Assembly (NCBI GenBank): GCA_016124905.1
Contig: WGMV01000028.1
Coordinates: 1 to 63,736 of the forward strand
DNA from: a bacterium
Lineage (GTDB): Bacteria > Pseudomonadota > Alphaproteobacteria > Rickettsiales > RI-342
DNA: 63,736 nucleotides
Direction: 5' to 3'
In this document: in pieces, positions 43,734-52,748 of the stretch
Numbering within the stretch: the first letter of the stretch is position 1
Layout of the letters: every line of letters begins with the position of its first letter
The notes under the pieces: generated by a model
Seen by the model: only the letters and a program-made list of their open reading frames with translations
Databases searched by the model: none
Told to the model about the DNA's origin: nothing
Made by a program: the position numbers and the translations under genes

Positions 43734-44300
43734 TTAGTCGACCCCCAGCCAGCGAAAGCCGGATTCGGTGATGACAGCATCGAGTTTCTGATCATGCCGA
43801 TCGGCGGGAAGCCGGTCGGTTTCCTGCGTGTCATAGGCGAGGCCTACGGCGATGAAGCGCTGGTTTTTGCTGCGCAGGAACTGGATGGTGCGGTCATAAA
43901 AACCGGCGCCGTAACCCAGGCGGTGCCCTTTGGCATCGAAAGCGAGCAACGGGACCAGAAGAGCAGCGGGAATGATCTGAGGGTTTTCCTGCGAAGGTTC
44001 CGGGATGTGACGGTAACCCGGCTGCAGCGCATCGCCCGGCTGCCAGGCGTGGAAGTGAAGCGGTTTATCCGGCGCGGCTACACGCGGCAAAGCGGTTTGG
44101 ATGTTCTGCTGAGCCAGATGCTGTAGCAGGGGCAGGGGGGAGGCTTCCGTCTGGATGGGATAATAGGCGCCAACCACGGCGTATTGGTGGAATGACGCAC
44201 CGAAGGTGAGGCTTGTTTTTGTTAAGGCCTCAATGCGCTCCGGGGTTGCGGTGGCGGCGCGCAGGGCTTTGAAATGGTCACGCAGTTCGTGTTTTTGCAT
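43734..44300 (-). CDS. fthC: 5-formyltetrahydrofolate cyclo-ligase
   Basis: The enzyme converts 5-formyl-THF to 5,10-methenyl-THF with ATP. The 188-residue protein has a basic N-terminus (MQKHELRDHFKALR), the substrate-loop region YYPIQTEASP, and the ATP-loop LGYGAGFYDRTI. In many bacteria it follows zapA and the 6S RNA; here those two lie about 4 kb away. Confidence 0.92.
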   Translation of the reverse strand: MQKHELRDHFKALRAATATPERIEALTKTSLTFGASFHQYAVVGAYYPIQTEASPLPLLQHLAQQNIQTALPRVAAPDKPLHFHAWQPGDALQPGYRHIPEPSQENPQIIPAALLVPLLAFDAKGHRLGYGAGFYDRTIQFLRSKNQRFIAVGLAYDTQETDRLPADRHDQKLDAVITESGFRWLGVD

Positions 44301-44391
44301 GTTTCATATCATGACGGTGCGCGCGTGCGCGTTTAGGGAGCATTTAACCGGCAGCGGTAGGGTGGGAACAGATTGCCTTGGAGGTTTGTAT

Positions 44392-44814
44392 ATGCCTGAA
44401 CGAAGCTTTCGTAAATCCATCCTTATGTCTGTTCTGGCCGTGCTATTAGGCATGCCGGGCGTTGCCCATGCCGGTTGCGCTTCTCCCATCGGGGGTGAGG
44501 GGCAATTGCGTTACGACCCCACGACCAAGGTGGTCTGGGTTTGCGACGGATCCGGCTGGAAGCATGTGGGGGGAACGCCGACTTATACCCGAATAAGTAA
44601 TAATTTTACGCTTTCCGTTATTGGAGAGCAGGTCAAAAGCGTGAGCTGTCCTGTGGGGCAGACCGTGGTGGGCGGCGGGTGCAGCACGTCGGCCTCTGTG
44701 GCGCTGCTGTCCATCAATGACAGTTATCCCAGCGGCACGGGAAGCTGGAGTTGCCGCAGCTCGGCGCTGTCGCTCGGGCTGGTGATGACGGTATATGCCA
44801 TTTGCGCCGGTTAG
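44392..44814 (+). CDS. Small secreted protein with cysteine pairs, 140 aa
   Basis: Unknown secreted protein. The signal peptide MPERSFRKSILMSVLAVLLGMPGVAHA is followed by a mature part of about 113 residues with several cysteines (ASPIGGEGQLRYDP, SVSCPVGQTVVGGGCSTS, SWSCRSS), probably disulfide-bonded in the periplasm or outside. GGAGG lies before the ATG. GGCSTS and VVGGG echo short repeats seen in surface or phage-tail-type domains, but no family is certain. It is divergent from fthC and converges on the 567-aa gene with a four-base overlap. Confidence 0.75.
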   Translation: MPERSFRKSILMSVLAVLLGMPGVAHAGCASPIGGEGQLRYDPTTKVVWVCDGSGWKHVGGTPTYTRISNNFTLSVIGEQVKSVSCPVGQTVVGGGCSTSASVALLSINDSYPSGTGSWSCRSSALSLGLVMTVYAICAG

Positions 44815-46514
44815 GCGGCCGTGGGAGACGCGCCCTGGGTTTGTGAGGCGGCTTCAACATCCATGGCGATGATTTTATCGGAGGCGGCGGCCTGTTCCGG
44901 TTTTACGGCCTGATTCTCGGCCTGCTGCGCGGCCAGGATGGCGTTGTCGCTGGTGCTTGGGACGGCGTTTTCCTTTTCGCCGCCATGGATGGCGCCGATG
45001 ATATTGGCATCCACGCCCATTTGCTCCAGCTGCATCTGAAGCCCGATGGTCATCTGGAGCAGGCGGCTTTCGGCCATGTCCTGACAGGTTTTGGCCAGGC
45101 CGTTGATGGTGCCGTTTAGCTGCGCGCCGACGCGTTTGAGGCCTTTGAGTTCGCTATTGGCCTGATCCAGCGCGGCTTCGGCCAGGAACTGCATGTGCAG
45201 CTGCTGAAGATCGCGGAGGGAGGAGGCCGGGCCCTGTTCGGCAGACGTAATCTCCCGCAATATTTTTAATGAAATGGGCTGTGTGGAATCGCGGAGCTGG
45301 TCAGCCAGGGGTTTGGCGTCGGGGTATTTATCGAGAAAGGCGGCGATTTCCTTGGCGGGAATAAAGGTGGATTGACTGGTTTTTCCCAGTTTGCCCAGAT
45401 CGTCGGCCAGTTGGGCGATATCGATGCTGCCGCGTGCCGCCAGTTCCATGAAAGCCACGGCAAGCTGATCGGTGGTGGAAAGGCCCTGCATATCCTCGGC
45501 CTTCAAATCGCCGCCGCGTTTGCCCATGCCCATGTTGACGACCCATTTGGTTTTGTTCATCAGGCCGACAGGGTTGTTCTGGTATTCGTTGCGGATGGCT
45601 TCGAACGCCTGGTTTACGGCCCCGCTCACGGCATCATGCCCGACGGTGGCGACCATGCCCGCCGCCACGCCCAGCATGATGGCCGGTGCGTAGCGCTCGG
45701 CGAAATCCCTGCCTTTGGTGGCCATGTCCTCGGCCGCGAGCTGCAGCTTGCCGGTGGTCATTTCCTTGCGCATGCGGGCGATGTCCTGCTGCATCTCGGC
45801 AATGTTGGTCGCCCAGTCGCCCAGCTGAAGCTGGTCGGCGGCGAATTCGGCGAGGTCGAGCTGGAATTTGGGATGAGCATAATCCGCCGCCACGATAACG
45901 CGGCCAATTTCCTTTGCCGCGGACTGGATGCGCTCCGCCAGCACGGGGATGCCGCTGGCCTCGGCCCAGCCTGCAAGATCATGAGCATTATCGCGGATAA
46001 AGGCTTTGCCGGAGAAGTCGATAATCTGCCGGCGAACGGCTTCAACATCCGGCTGATTGGGCCAGATGGTCCGAAGGCTCGCTTCCGGCAGGGCGCTCAG
46101 GTTTTCCAGGAAATCCTCCACTGGAACGGAAAGGCCGCGCGTTTGGGCCAGTTTATCTAGAATATGGCCGCGCATTTCCTGTGTCGGAGAGTCGGAACGG
46201 CCGCGGAAAAGCAATTCACTGGCGGAATGTTCGTGCTTCAGACGGAAATCGGCGATCTTATCCAGCATGGCCTCGGCCCATATGGCGCCCTGTTCGCCGA
46301 AGCCGGCTACAAAATGGTTCCAGCCGAGGGAGTCGTTAATCTCACGGCGGGTGGCCTCCTTGATGGCATCCCTGGCGCGGGACAGACGCGCTTCGGTGCC
46401 TTCCTTGAGTGCGGCGCGTATCTCCTCACCGGTTTTTTGCGGGGTGGCGTCGATCTGAGCAGCCAGCGCGTCCAGCCTGGCGGTGAGGTCGTCTTGTGCT
46501 TCTTCGTTTGCCAT
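44811..46514 (-). CDS. Hypothetical large helical protein, 567 aa
   Basis: Unknown. Almost all-helical, Ala/Gln/Glu-rich, with likely coiled-coil parts at about 5-65 and 455-510. A single hydrophobic stretch lies near 275-300 (APAIMLGVAAGMVATVGHDAVSGAV). The acidic C-terminus (SPTAA) is low-complexity. No signal peptide. It resembles the 558-aa protein at 34124-35800 in style, but I see no clear sequence match. An AT-rich 190-bp gap separates it from rplU. Confidence 0.7.
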   Translation of the reverse strand: MANEEAQDDLTARLDALAAQIDATPQKTGEEIRAALKEGTEARLSRARDAIKEATRREINDSLGWNHFVAGFGEQGAIWAEAMLDKIADFRLKHEHSASELLFRGRSDSPTQEMRGHILDKLAQTRGLSVPVEDFLENLSALPEASLRTIWPNQPDVEAVRRQIIDFSGKAFIRDNAHDLAGWAEASGIPVLAERIQSAAKEIGRVIVAADYAHPKFQLDLAEFAADQLQLGDWATNIAEMQQDIARMRKEMTTGKLQLAAEDMATKGRDFAERYAPAIMLGVAAGMVATVGHDAVSGAVNQAFEAIRNEYQNNPVGLMNKTKWVVNMGMGKRGGDLKAEDMQGLSTTDQLAVAFMELAARGSIDIAQLADDLGKLGKTSQSTFIPAKEIAAFLDKYPDAKPLADQLRDSTQPISLKILREITSAEQGPASSLRDLQQLHMQFLAEAALDQANSELKGLKRVGAQLNGTINGLAKTCQDMAESRLLQMTIGLQMQLEQMGVDANIIGAIHGGEKENAVPSTSDNAILAAQQAENQAVKPEQAAASDKIIAMDVEAASQTQGASPTAA

Positions 46515-46610
46515 GGGGCGGTCCTATCTCAATGTAGCGACAGAATAGGCCCTATTGATTAATTTATTAATAAATGGCCGTGGAAAAAAGCAGCGTGGCA
46601 CAGATGGTGA

Positions 46611-46638
46611 TTGACAGGCGGCGAGATATGGTTATATT
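46611..46638 (+). promoter_or_regulatory. Sigma70-type promoter of rplU-rpmA
   Basis: TTGACA (46611-46616) and TATATT (46633-46638) are separated by 16 bases. It is the best-matching promoter in the window. Transcription should start near 46645, giving a leader of about 60 bases that contains a small GGCGG/CCGCC stem at 46654-46666. Confidence 0.75.
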
Positions 46639-46705
46639 CCGCCTCCCTTTTGGCGGATACCGCCCGAAGACCCTATTTATTCTATATTTATGCAGGATTT
46701 CAGCC

Positions 46706-47017
46706 ATGCAAGCAGTCATCGCGACCGGCGGTAAACAATATACGGTCCAAAAGGATGCCGTGTTGAAAGTAGAGAAGCTCGCAGGTGATGTGGGTGCCAA
46801 GGTGAAGCTGGACCAGGTTCTGGCCGTCATCAATGGCGATAAAGTGAACGTGGGTGCCCCGCTGGTTAGCGGCGCCACGGTGGAAGCCGAGATCCTGAAG
46901 CAAGGTAAAGGCGACAAGGTGCTCATCTTCAAGAAAAAGCGCCGCCAGAATTACCGCCGGAAGAATGGCCATCGTCAGCTGTTCACGGCCATCAAAATCA
47001 CCAATATCAACGCATAG
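46706..47017 (+). CDS. rplU: 50S ribosomal protein L21
   Basis: The 103-residue protein starts MQAVIATGGKQYTVQ and ends with KKRRQNYRRKNGHRQLFTAIKITNI, the L21 signature. The ATG at 46706 has AGGA upstream. It is the first gene of the rplU-rpmA operon. Confidence 0.97.
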   Translation: MQAVIATGGKQYTVQKDAVLKVEKLAGDVGAKVKLDQVLAVINGDKVNVGAPLVSGATVEAEILKQGKGDKVLIFKKKRRQNYRRKNGHRQLFTAIKITNINA

Positions 47018-47037
47018 TCAGTTAACAGGAGTCAGCC

Positions 47038-47292
47038 ATGGCACATAAGAAAGCCGGTGGTAGTTCCCGCAACGGCCGCGATTCCGCCGGTCGTCGTCTT
47101 GGGGTTAAAAAATTCGGTGGCGAGCAGGTGCTGGCCGGTAACATCATCATCCGTCAGCGCGGCACGAAAGTGCATCCTGGCGTGAATGTGGGCATGGGCA
47201 AGGACCATACCCTGTTCGCCATGGCCGAAGGCACGGTGAAATTCTACCGCAAGGCCGATGACCGTCATTACGTGACGATCGTGACCGCCTAG
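47038..47292 (+). CDS. rpmA: 50S ribosomal protein L27
   Basis: The 84-residue protein has the L27 signature ([21 protein letters not shown] and [20 protein letters not shown]). It follows rplU by 20 bp with CAGGAG as SD. obgE, the usual next gene, is missing; a terminator follows instead. Confidence 0.97.
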   Translation: MAHKKAGGSSRNGRDSAGRRLGVKKFGGEQVLAGNIIIRQRGTKVHPGVNVGMGKDHTLFAMAEGTVKFYRKADDRHYVTIVTA

Positions 47293-47312
47293 TTTCGCGG
47301 ATCGCCTGAATG

Positions 47313-47343
47313 AAAAAGCCCGGCCAAACGGCCGGGCTTTTTT
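47313..47343 (+). terminator. Bidirectional intrinsic terminator between rpmA and the IalB-like gene
   Basis: AAAAAGCCCGGCC pairs with GGCCGGGCTTTTT across an AAAC loop and ends in a T-run. On the minus strand the A-run becomes the U-run, so it can stop transcription from both sides. Confidence 0.9.
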
Positions 47344-47369
47344 GTTGGTTGCGCCTGAAAAGAGAGGTG

Positions 47370-47882
47370 CTATTTGCAGAGTTCCTTCATGCGGTCATAG
47401 GCGGCGCCGAAGCCGGACATGGAGTAGGTGTCGGAGGATTTGGTGCCCTTTTGCGAGGTGCCGGTTACCAGCAGTTTGGAGCCTTTGCGCATCTGGCGCA
47501 CCACTTCCTTGTCGGCATCTTCCGTATAGGTCCAGGCGAGGTTGTCTTTCGTGAAGAATTTTACGACGTGATTCTTGTCGACCTTCACCTCGACTTCGCT
47601 TTTTTCCTTATAGGGATAGCCGCTGGAAAGGCTGACCTCATCCGAATTCGCGCCACGGCTGGTGACGAGCAGATAGGGCTCGTCGCGATTTTTGGCGCTG
47701 CCATCCTTTTTGGTGGGGGCGCTGGCGATGTAGCAGGTTTTCTGACCGCCCTGATCGATGGAGAAAACGTTCCAATCCTTGAAGGCTTTGTCGAACTGCT
47801 GAGCCTGGGCGGAAGCGCTGGCAAAAGCAAGTACAAGCGTGGCCCCGACAGCCAAACGGTTTATCCTGCTTTTTTGCGCCAT
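47370..47882 (-). CDS. Invasion-associated locus B (IalB)-like secreted protein
   Basis: A 170-residue protein with a signal peptide (NRLAVGATLVLAFASASAQA) and a domain with W-x-V early (KDWNVFSIDQGGQKTCYIAS) and a later C-terminal cysteine, as in IalB-type proteins. Family members occur widely in alphaproteobacteria; Bartonella IalB aids invasion of red cells, but most have no known role. I used the ATG at 47882, with AGGGGG upstream. It follows the winged-helix gene by 68 bp and may share its transcript. Confidence 0.8.
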   Translation of the reverse strand: MAQKSRINRLAVGATLVLAFASASAQAQQFDKAFKDWNVFSIDQGGQKTCYIASAPTKKDGSAKNRDEPYLLVTSRGANSDEVSLSSGYPYKEKSEVEVKVDKNHVVKFFTKDNLAWTYTEDADKEVVRQMRKGSKLLVTGTSQKGTKSSDTYSMSGFGAAYDRMKELCK

Positions 47883-47950
47883 CCCTAACCCCCTTCGGTG
47901 ACAGGGGTGGAATCTAATGGAAGGTGGCAGGAGTTGCAAGCCCTGGAGGC

Positions 47951-48448
47951 CTACAAAAGGCCGCAAATGATGCTGCCTTTGTGGCTTTCCAGCGTGAGGC
48001 CGAGGGGGCGAAGTTTCTTGCGCAGCCGGTACAAGTGGCTTTCCAGAAGGTCGGTCTCGCTTTCATCCAGTTTGGAATGCAGCGCCTTTTTCAGGATGAG
48101 CTGACGGCTGACGCCATCGGCATTCTGCGCCAGCATGGAAAGGATGGCGAATTCGCTTTCCGTCAGCTTGGCGGCTTTGCCGGCCTGCTTCACATAGGGA
48201 GGATTGCCGATAAGCTCGGCATTGCCAGGCAGGATGAGGGCGTTTTCATTCTGGTTTAAAGACTGCCAGACGGTTTTGAGTTCTGCCAGGACGACCGGAA
48301 AGGGCAGGGTAAAGCGTTGCTTGCCGCTGGCCGTGACCACCAGGCTTTCGCCTTCCATTTCATATTCCGGCGTGAGTGCGCCAAAACCGCTTTGCCCGGC
48401 CAATTCGCCGAGCGCGGCTGCCAATAATGGTGGAAAATCGGATGTCAT
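47951..48448 (-). CDS. Winged-helix DNA-binding protein of OmpR type without a receiver domain
   Basis: A 165-residue protein. The C-terminal 75 residues (KLTESEFAILSMLAQN...SHLYRLRKKLRPLGLTL) match the OmpR/PhoB winged helix with its recognition helix and beta hairpin. The N-terminal 90 residues are not a CheY-like receiver. It probably responds to something other than a phosphoryl group, or acts constitutively. It lies right after the 6S RNA on the same strand. Confidence 0.82.
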   Translation of the reverse strand: MTSDFPPLLAAALGELAGQSGFGALTPEYEMEGESLVVTASGKQRFTLPFPVVLAELKTVWQSLNQNENALILPGNAELIGNPPYVKQAGKAAKLTESEFAILSMLAQNADGVSRQLILKKALHSKLDESETDLLESHLYRLRKKLRPLGLTLESHKGSIICGLL

Positions 48449-48453
48449 AAAAT

Positions 48454-48630
48454 AAAGCTCTGGGGCACCGCGCTGGCCGTCTGTTGCATGATACGCAAGC
48501 GGCCCTCAATAAAAGGTGGGTGCCATATAACAGGACCACGATCCTGACAGTGACAGCTCCCGGCTTGCACAATTATCGGCCCTAGGTTTCATGCCCTATA
48601 CTCGCGCCAGGCAGACATCCCCAGAGCTCT
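48454..48630 (-). ncRNA. ssrS: 6S RNA candidate
   Basis: The minus strand after zapA folds as an extended duplex. GCTCTGGGG at the 5' end (48627-48619) pairs with CCCCAGAGC at the 3' end (48465-48457), and A/T pairs prolong the stem. Purine-rich bulges and a large central region lie between, giving about 177 nt in total. 6S RNA mimics open promoter DNA and holds sigma70 RNA polymerase. Position directly downstream of zapA is a classical location. No coding frame fits. Secondary-structure comparison was not run. Confidence 0.72.
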
Positions 48631-48635
48631 TTACC

Positions 48636-48980
48636 TTACACGTTTTCCAGGCTTTCGGCAATGGATTCGATGCGCGACGAAATGCTGTCGATGAAACCAA
48701 GGAGTTCGTCCTCGCTTACGCTGCCAGCGACAGAGGCGCCATTGCCGCCGGACTGGCGCTTGAGGCGTTCGGCTTCCTGGCGGCTGTCATGTGCTTCGTC
48801 TGCCAGCATGAGGGCGGTCATGACCCAGAGCATAGGGTCCTGAATGCCGGGGACGCGGCTTTTGAGATCTTTCATGCGATGATCCACCGCGGCGCCGAGG
48901 CGGCGGAGGCGGTCTTCCTCGCCATCGTCGCAGGCGAGGTTGTAGAAACGGCCGTTGATATGCACTTCAATGGTTTTCAT
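48636..48980 (-). CDS. zapA: Cell division protein ZapA
   Basis: ZapA crosslinks FtsZ filaments. The 114-residue protein has the globular head VHINGRFYNLACDDGEEDRLRRLGAAVD, then a helical coiled-coil with MLWVMTALMLADE. A Gly/Ser linker (QSGGNGASVAGSV) precedes a short C-terminal helix. It follows the 159-aa gene directly (TAG next to ATG) and precedes the 6S RNA. Confidence 0.9.
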   Translation of the reverse strand: MKTIEVHINGRFYNLACDDGEEDRLRRLGAAVDHRMKDLKSRVPGIQDPMLWVMTALMLADEAHDSRQEAERLKRQSGGNGASVAGSVSEDELLGFIDSISSRIESIAESLENV

Positions 48981-49460
48981 CTAGTGCGTCTCCAGCAGTT
49001 TTTCGACCGTGGCGATGGCCTTGTCCAGCCGTTTGGACAGCTCGGCCCGGATGGCCGGGCTCAGACGTTCGCCGTTCTCCGGCGCACTGGCGGAAAGGGT
49101 CTGGCGCAGGCGGGAGAGCTCGGCCTCGTAGGTGCCGGTGATGGCGGCGTGTTCGTCATGCACGCGGTTGAGCTCGTCTTGAATGGACTGGGCCTTGGCT
49201 TTCTCGCGCACGATGACTTCGTCGCTCGCTTTCAGGTCATGACGGAGGGCGGCGAGTTCGCGGTCCTTGTCGCCGATCTGGCGGAGCAGGGCTTCGATGT
49301 AGCGGCTGGTGTCGCCATCGGCCTGAACTTTGGAAAGTTCCGACTGCTGACGCGCCTGGGCCATTTTGGCTTCGATCGCGCGCGACAGAGCGGCCAAGGC
49401 GGCTTCCATACGGTTCGCCGCGTTATCCAAGCTCGTTGATGGCCCTGTTTGCGTTTTCAT
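48981..49460 (-). CDS. DUF4164-like coiled-coil protein next to zapA
   Basis: A 159-residue protein that is nearly all coiled coil (residues about 15-125). It has heptad patterns such as LAALSRAIEAKM and LAALRHDLKASDEVIVREKAK. DUF4164-type proteins are commonly encoded upstream of zapA in alphaproteobacteria; a ZapB-like division role has been guessed for them. The start ATG at 49460 has weak SD support. It is divergent from tkt across a 125-bp gap. Confidence 0.78.
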   Translation of the reverse strand: MKTQTGPSTSLDNAANRMEAALAALSRAIEAKMAQARQQSELSKVQADGDTSRYIEALLRQIGDKDRELAALRHDLKASDEVIVREKAKAQSIQDELNRVHDEHAAITGTYEAELSRLRQTLSASAPENGERLSPAIRAELSKRLDKAIATVEKLLETH

Positions 49461-49585
49461 TGTTAACCAACATACAAGGAGCATCATAAAATCCAAGCCC
49501 CTCAAGCATTGAGACGCAAAAAACTGGATTTTTGGCGGGAAATGGTTAAAAGCCGTTCCATCCCCGCACACAGCACGAGTTCATC

Positions 49586-51595
49586 ATGTCCGCCACCGCC
49601 ATGAAAGCAAACCCCGCCAATGCCGATTGGGCACAGTATCGTGAAATGGCCAATGCCATCCGCGCGCTCAGCATGGATGCGGTGGAAAAGGCGAAGTCCG
49701 GCCATCCGGGTATGCCGATGGGCATGGCGGATGTGGCGACCGTGCTGTTCACGCGCCATTTGAAATATGATGCGAAAGCGCCGCGCTGGGCGGACCGGGA
49801 CCGGTTCGTGCTTTCCGCCGGGCACGGCTCGATGCTGCTTTACTCGCTGTTTTACCTGACGGGGTATGAGGATATTACGCTGGATGACCTCCAGAACTTC
49901 CGCCAGCTGCACCGGCCGACGGCGGGGCATCCGGAATTCGGCGAGCTGGCCGGGATCGAGACCACGACCGGGCCGCTGGGGCAGGGGATTGCCAATGCGG
50001 TGGGTATGGCGTTGGCCGAGCGGATGATGAATGCGCAGTTCGGCAATGATCTGGTGGATCATTATACCTATGTGATTGCGGGTGACGGCTGCCTGATGGA
50101 AGGCATCAGCCAGGAGGCGATTTCGCTGGCGGGGCATTTGAAGCTGAACCGTCTGGTGGTGCTGTGGGACGATAATTTGATTTCCATTGATGGGCCGACC
50201 TCCCTGAGCGTATCGGACGATGTGCCGGCGCGATTCGTTGCCAGCGGCTGGCAGGTGGAGAGTGTGGACGGGCATGATATGGCGGCCATCGATGCGGCGC
50301 TTGAGCGTGCAAAGCAATCCGACAAGCCGGTGATGATTGCCTGCCGCACGACGATTGCCTATGGCGCGCCGACCAAGGCGGGCAGCGAGAAAAGCCATGG
50401 TTCGCCGCTGGGTGCGGAAGAGATTGCCGGCACGCGCGAGAAGCTTGGCTGGAAATATGGTGCGTTTGAGGTGCCCGAGAATCTGTTGGGTGAATGGCGC
50501 AAGGCAGGTGTGCAGAATCAAGCTGTGCGCAGCGCATGGGAGGGGCGCCTGAGCGCATCTTCCAAAGGTGCGGAATTCGAGCGCCGCATGGCGGGCCGTC
50601 TGCCGCAGAACTGGCGCGATGTGGTAGTGAAGCTGAAGGATGAGCTGGCCAAGGTGCCGGTGAAGGAAGCGACGCGCCAATCGTCCCAACGGACACTGGA
50701 GATTCTGGCGCCGGTGCTGCCGGAGCTGGCGGCGGGTTCGGCAGATCTGACGGGATCGAACAATACGCGCACCAAGGGTATGCAGCCGGTGAGCGCGAGC
50801 AATTACGGCGGCAATTACATCTTCTACGGAGTGCGCGAGCATGGGATGGCGGCGGCCATGAACGGCATGGCGCTGCATGGTGGGTTTATTCCCTATGGCG
50901 GGACGTTTCTGGTGTTCACGGATTATTGCCGTCCGTCCATTCGCCTTTCGGCCTTGATGAAGCAGCGCGTGATTTATGTGATGACGCATGATTCCATCGG
51001 GCTTGGCGAGGATGGGCCGACGCACCAGCCGGTGGAGCATCTCTCCGCGTTACGAGTGATTCCGAATTTGAAAGTGTTCCGCCCGGCGGATGCGATTGAG
51101 ACGGCGGAGTGCTGGGAGCTGGCGCTTTCCAACCAGCATGGGCCATCCGTATTGGCATTGACGCGCCAGGCGCTGCCGCAGCAGCGGACCGACGGCAAGC
51201 GGGAGAACCGCAGCGCGATGGGCGGGTATATTCTGCGTGAAGTGGAAGATGAGCTGAAGGCGATTGTGATCGGCACGGGGTCGGAGCTGCATCTGGCATC
51301 GCAGGCGGTGCAGCAGCTGGGTGACAAGGCCAGGCATGTGCGCGTGGTGTCCATGCCGTCGCTGGAACTCTTCTTTGAACAGCCGGAGGATTATCAGCAG
51401 AAGCTTTTGCCGGATCATATTCCGGTGATTGTGACGGAAGCGGCAAGCCGACAGAGCTGGGACCGTTTGCTTGGGCGCAAGGGGCAGTTTATCGGCATGA
51501 AGGGTTTTGGCGCGTCTGCCCCGGCGGAAGTGCTGTACCCGCATTTTGGCATTACGGTGGAAGCCGTGGCCAACGCTATCAAGAATGTGTTGTAA
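49586..51595 (+). CDS. tkt: Transketolase
   Basis: The enzyme moves two-carbon units in the pentose phosphate pathway. It has 669 residues. ThDP motif GDGCLMEGISQEA...LWDDN near residues 170-195, the substrate histidine in KSGHPGMPMG, and the C-terminal STHDSIGLGEDGPTHQPVEHL-type stretch are all present. It is followed by gap with no gap in transcription likely, giving the tkt-gap pair common in this class. Confidence 0.96.
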   Translation: MSATAMKANPANADWAQYREMANAIRALSMDAVEKAKSGHPGMPMGMADVATVLFTRHLKYDAKAPRWADRDRFVLSAGHGSMLLYSLFYLTGYEDITLDDLQNFRQLHRPTAGHPEFGELAGIETTTGPLGQGIANAVGMALAERMMNAQFGNDLVDHYTYVIAGDGCLMEGISQEAISLAGHLKLNRLVVLWDDNLISIDGPTSLSVSDDVPARFVASGWQVESVDGHDMAAIDAALERAKQSDKPVMIACRTTIAYGAPTKAGSEKSHGSPLGAEEIAGTREKLGWKYGAFEVPENLLGEWRKAGVQNQAVRSAWEGRLSASSKGAEFERRMAGRLPQNWRDVVVKLKDELAKVPVKEATRQSSQRTLEILAPVLPELAAGSADLTGSNNTRTKGMQPVSASNYGGNYIFYGVREHGMAAAMNGMALHGGFIPYGGTFLVFTDYCRPSIRLSALMKQRVIYVMTHDSIGLGEDGPTHQPVEHLSALRVIPNLKVFRPADAIETAECWELALSNQHGPSVLALTRQALPQQRTDGKRENRSAMGGYILREVEDELKAIVIGTGSELHLASQAVQQLGDKARHVRVVSMPSLELFFEQPEDYQQKLLPDHIPVIVTEAASRQSWDRLLGRKGQFIGMKGFGASAPAEVLYPHFGITVEAVANAIKNVL

Positions 51596-51607
51596 TTGGA
51601 GAAGATG

Positions 51608-52615
51608 ATGAAGAAGACCCGCATTGCCATCAACGGACTCGGCCGCATCGGGCGGCTGGTGGTGCGCGCGATTGTGGAAGAGAAGCGCAGTGACATTGAG
51701 CTGGTGGCGGTGAATGGGCCGGCGGACCTGGCGACGCATCGGCATTTGCTGCAGTACGATTCGGTGCATGGGCGGTTTCCGGCGGAGATCAAGGCTGATG
51801 GCGATGCGCTGGTGTTGGGTGATATGCGCGTGCCGGTGTTTCATGAGCGCGATGTGCAGAAGCTGGACTGGGGCAAGCTGGGCGCGGATATCGTGCTGGA
51901 ATGCACGGGCAAATTTACTAGCGAGGCGGATGCGGGATTGCATCTGGGCCGTGGTGCGAAGAAGGTGCTGATTTCAGCACCTGCGAAGGAAAAGACGGTG
52001 CCGACGATTGTGTATGGCGTGAATAATGAAGCGCTTAAGCCGGAGCACAAGGTAATGTCCGTCGGCTCCTGCACGACCAATGCGCTGGCGCCGGTGGCGA
52101 AGGTGATTCAGGATACGGTGGGTATCAAGCACGGGTTCATGACGACGATTCATGCCTATACGGGTGACCAGAACATCCATGATGGCAGCCATAAGGATTT
52201 GCGCCGCGCGCGTGCGGCGGCGATGTCCATGGTGCCGAGCTCGACCGGTGCGGCCAAGGCAATCGGCCTGGTGCTGCCGGAGTTGGCGGGGAAATTATCG
52301 GGCACCTCCATCCGCGTGCCGGTGCCGAATGTGTCCTTGGTGGACCTGGTGGTGGAGACCGAGAAGGATGCGAATGTGGAGACCATCCATGCAGCCATGA
52401 AGGCGGCGGCGAATGGGGCCATGAAAGGCGTGCTGCAATATTGCGATGAGCCGCTGGTTTCCATCGACTTTGTGCATAACCCACATTCGAGCATTTTTGA
52501 TGCCACGCAGACGGTGGTGACGGGCAAGACGAGCCTGCGCATTGCCAGCTGGTATGACAATGAATGGGGCTTTTCCATCCGCATGCTGGATGTGGCGAAA
52601 CTGGCTGATAAGTAG
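51608..52615 (+). CDS. gap: Glyceraldehyde-3-phosphate dehydrogenase
   Basis: The glycolytic/gluconeogenic NAD enzyme, 335 residues. The Rossmann start is RIAINGLGRIGRL. Catalytic Cys155 lies in GSCTTNALAP, and WYDNEWGFSIRM is the C-terminal signature. GGAG at 51598 is six bases before the ATG at 51608; the ATG at 51605 is also possible. pgk, often next, is missing. Confidence 0.96.
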   Translation: MKKTRIAINGLGRIGRLVVRAIVEEKRSDIELVAVNGPADLATHRHLLQYDSVHGRFPAEIKADGDALVLGDMRVPVFHERDVQKLDWGKLGADIVLECTGKFTSEADAGLHLGRGAKKVLISAPAKEKTVPTIVYGVNNEALKPEHKVMSVGSCTTNALAPVAKVIQDTVGIKHGFMTTIHAYTGDQNIHDGSHKDLRRARAAAMSMVPSSTGAAKAIGLVLPELAGKLSGTSIRVPVPNVSLVDLVVETEKDANVETIHAAMKAAANGAMKGVLQYCDEPLVSIDFVHNPHSSIFDATQTVVTGKTSLRIASWYDNEWGFSIRMLDVAKLADK

Positions 52616-52650
52616 TTTCGGTTGCCGCTTTTATTATTCGGCGGTTTTTA
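52616..52650 (+). terminator. Weak terminator-like element after gap
   Basis: GCCG and CGGC, 11 bases apart, are followed by GGTTTTTA. The stem is short, so confidence is low, but it is the only candidate for the end of tkt-gap. Confidence 0.35.
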
Positions 52651-52748
52651 GGCATGACATCTTTACGCGTGAGCGCCTAGCTCTGCTAGCTGCACGGATG
52701 AGCGGCGCGGCCGCTTTCATTGCGTAAACCCATCATGCAGAGGCTCCT

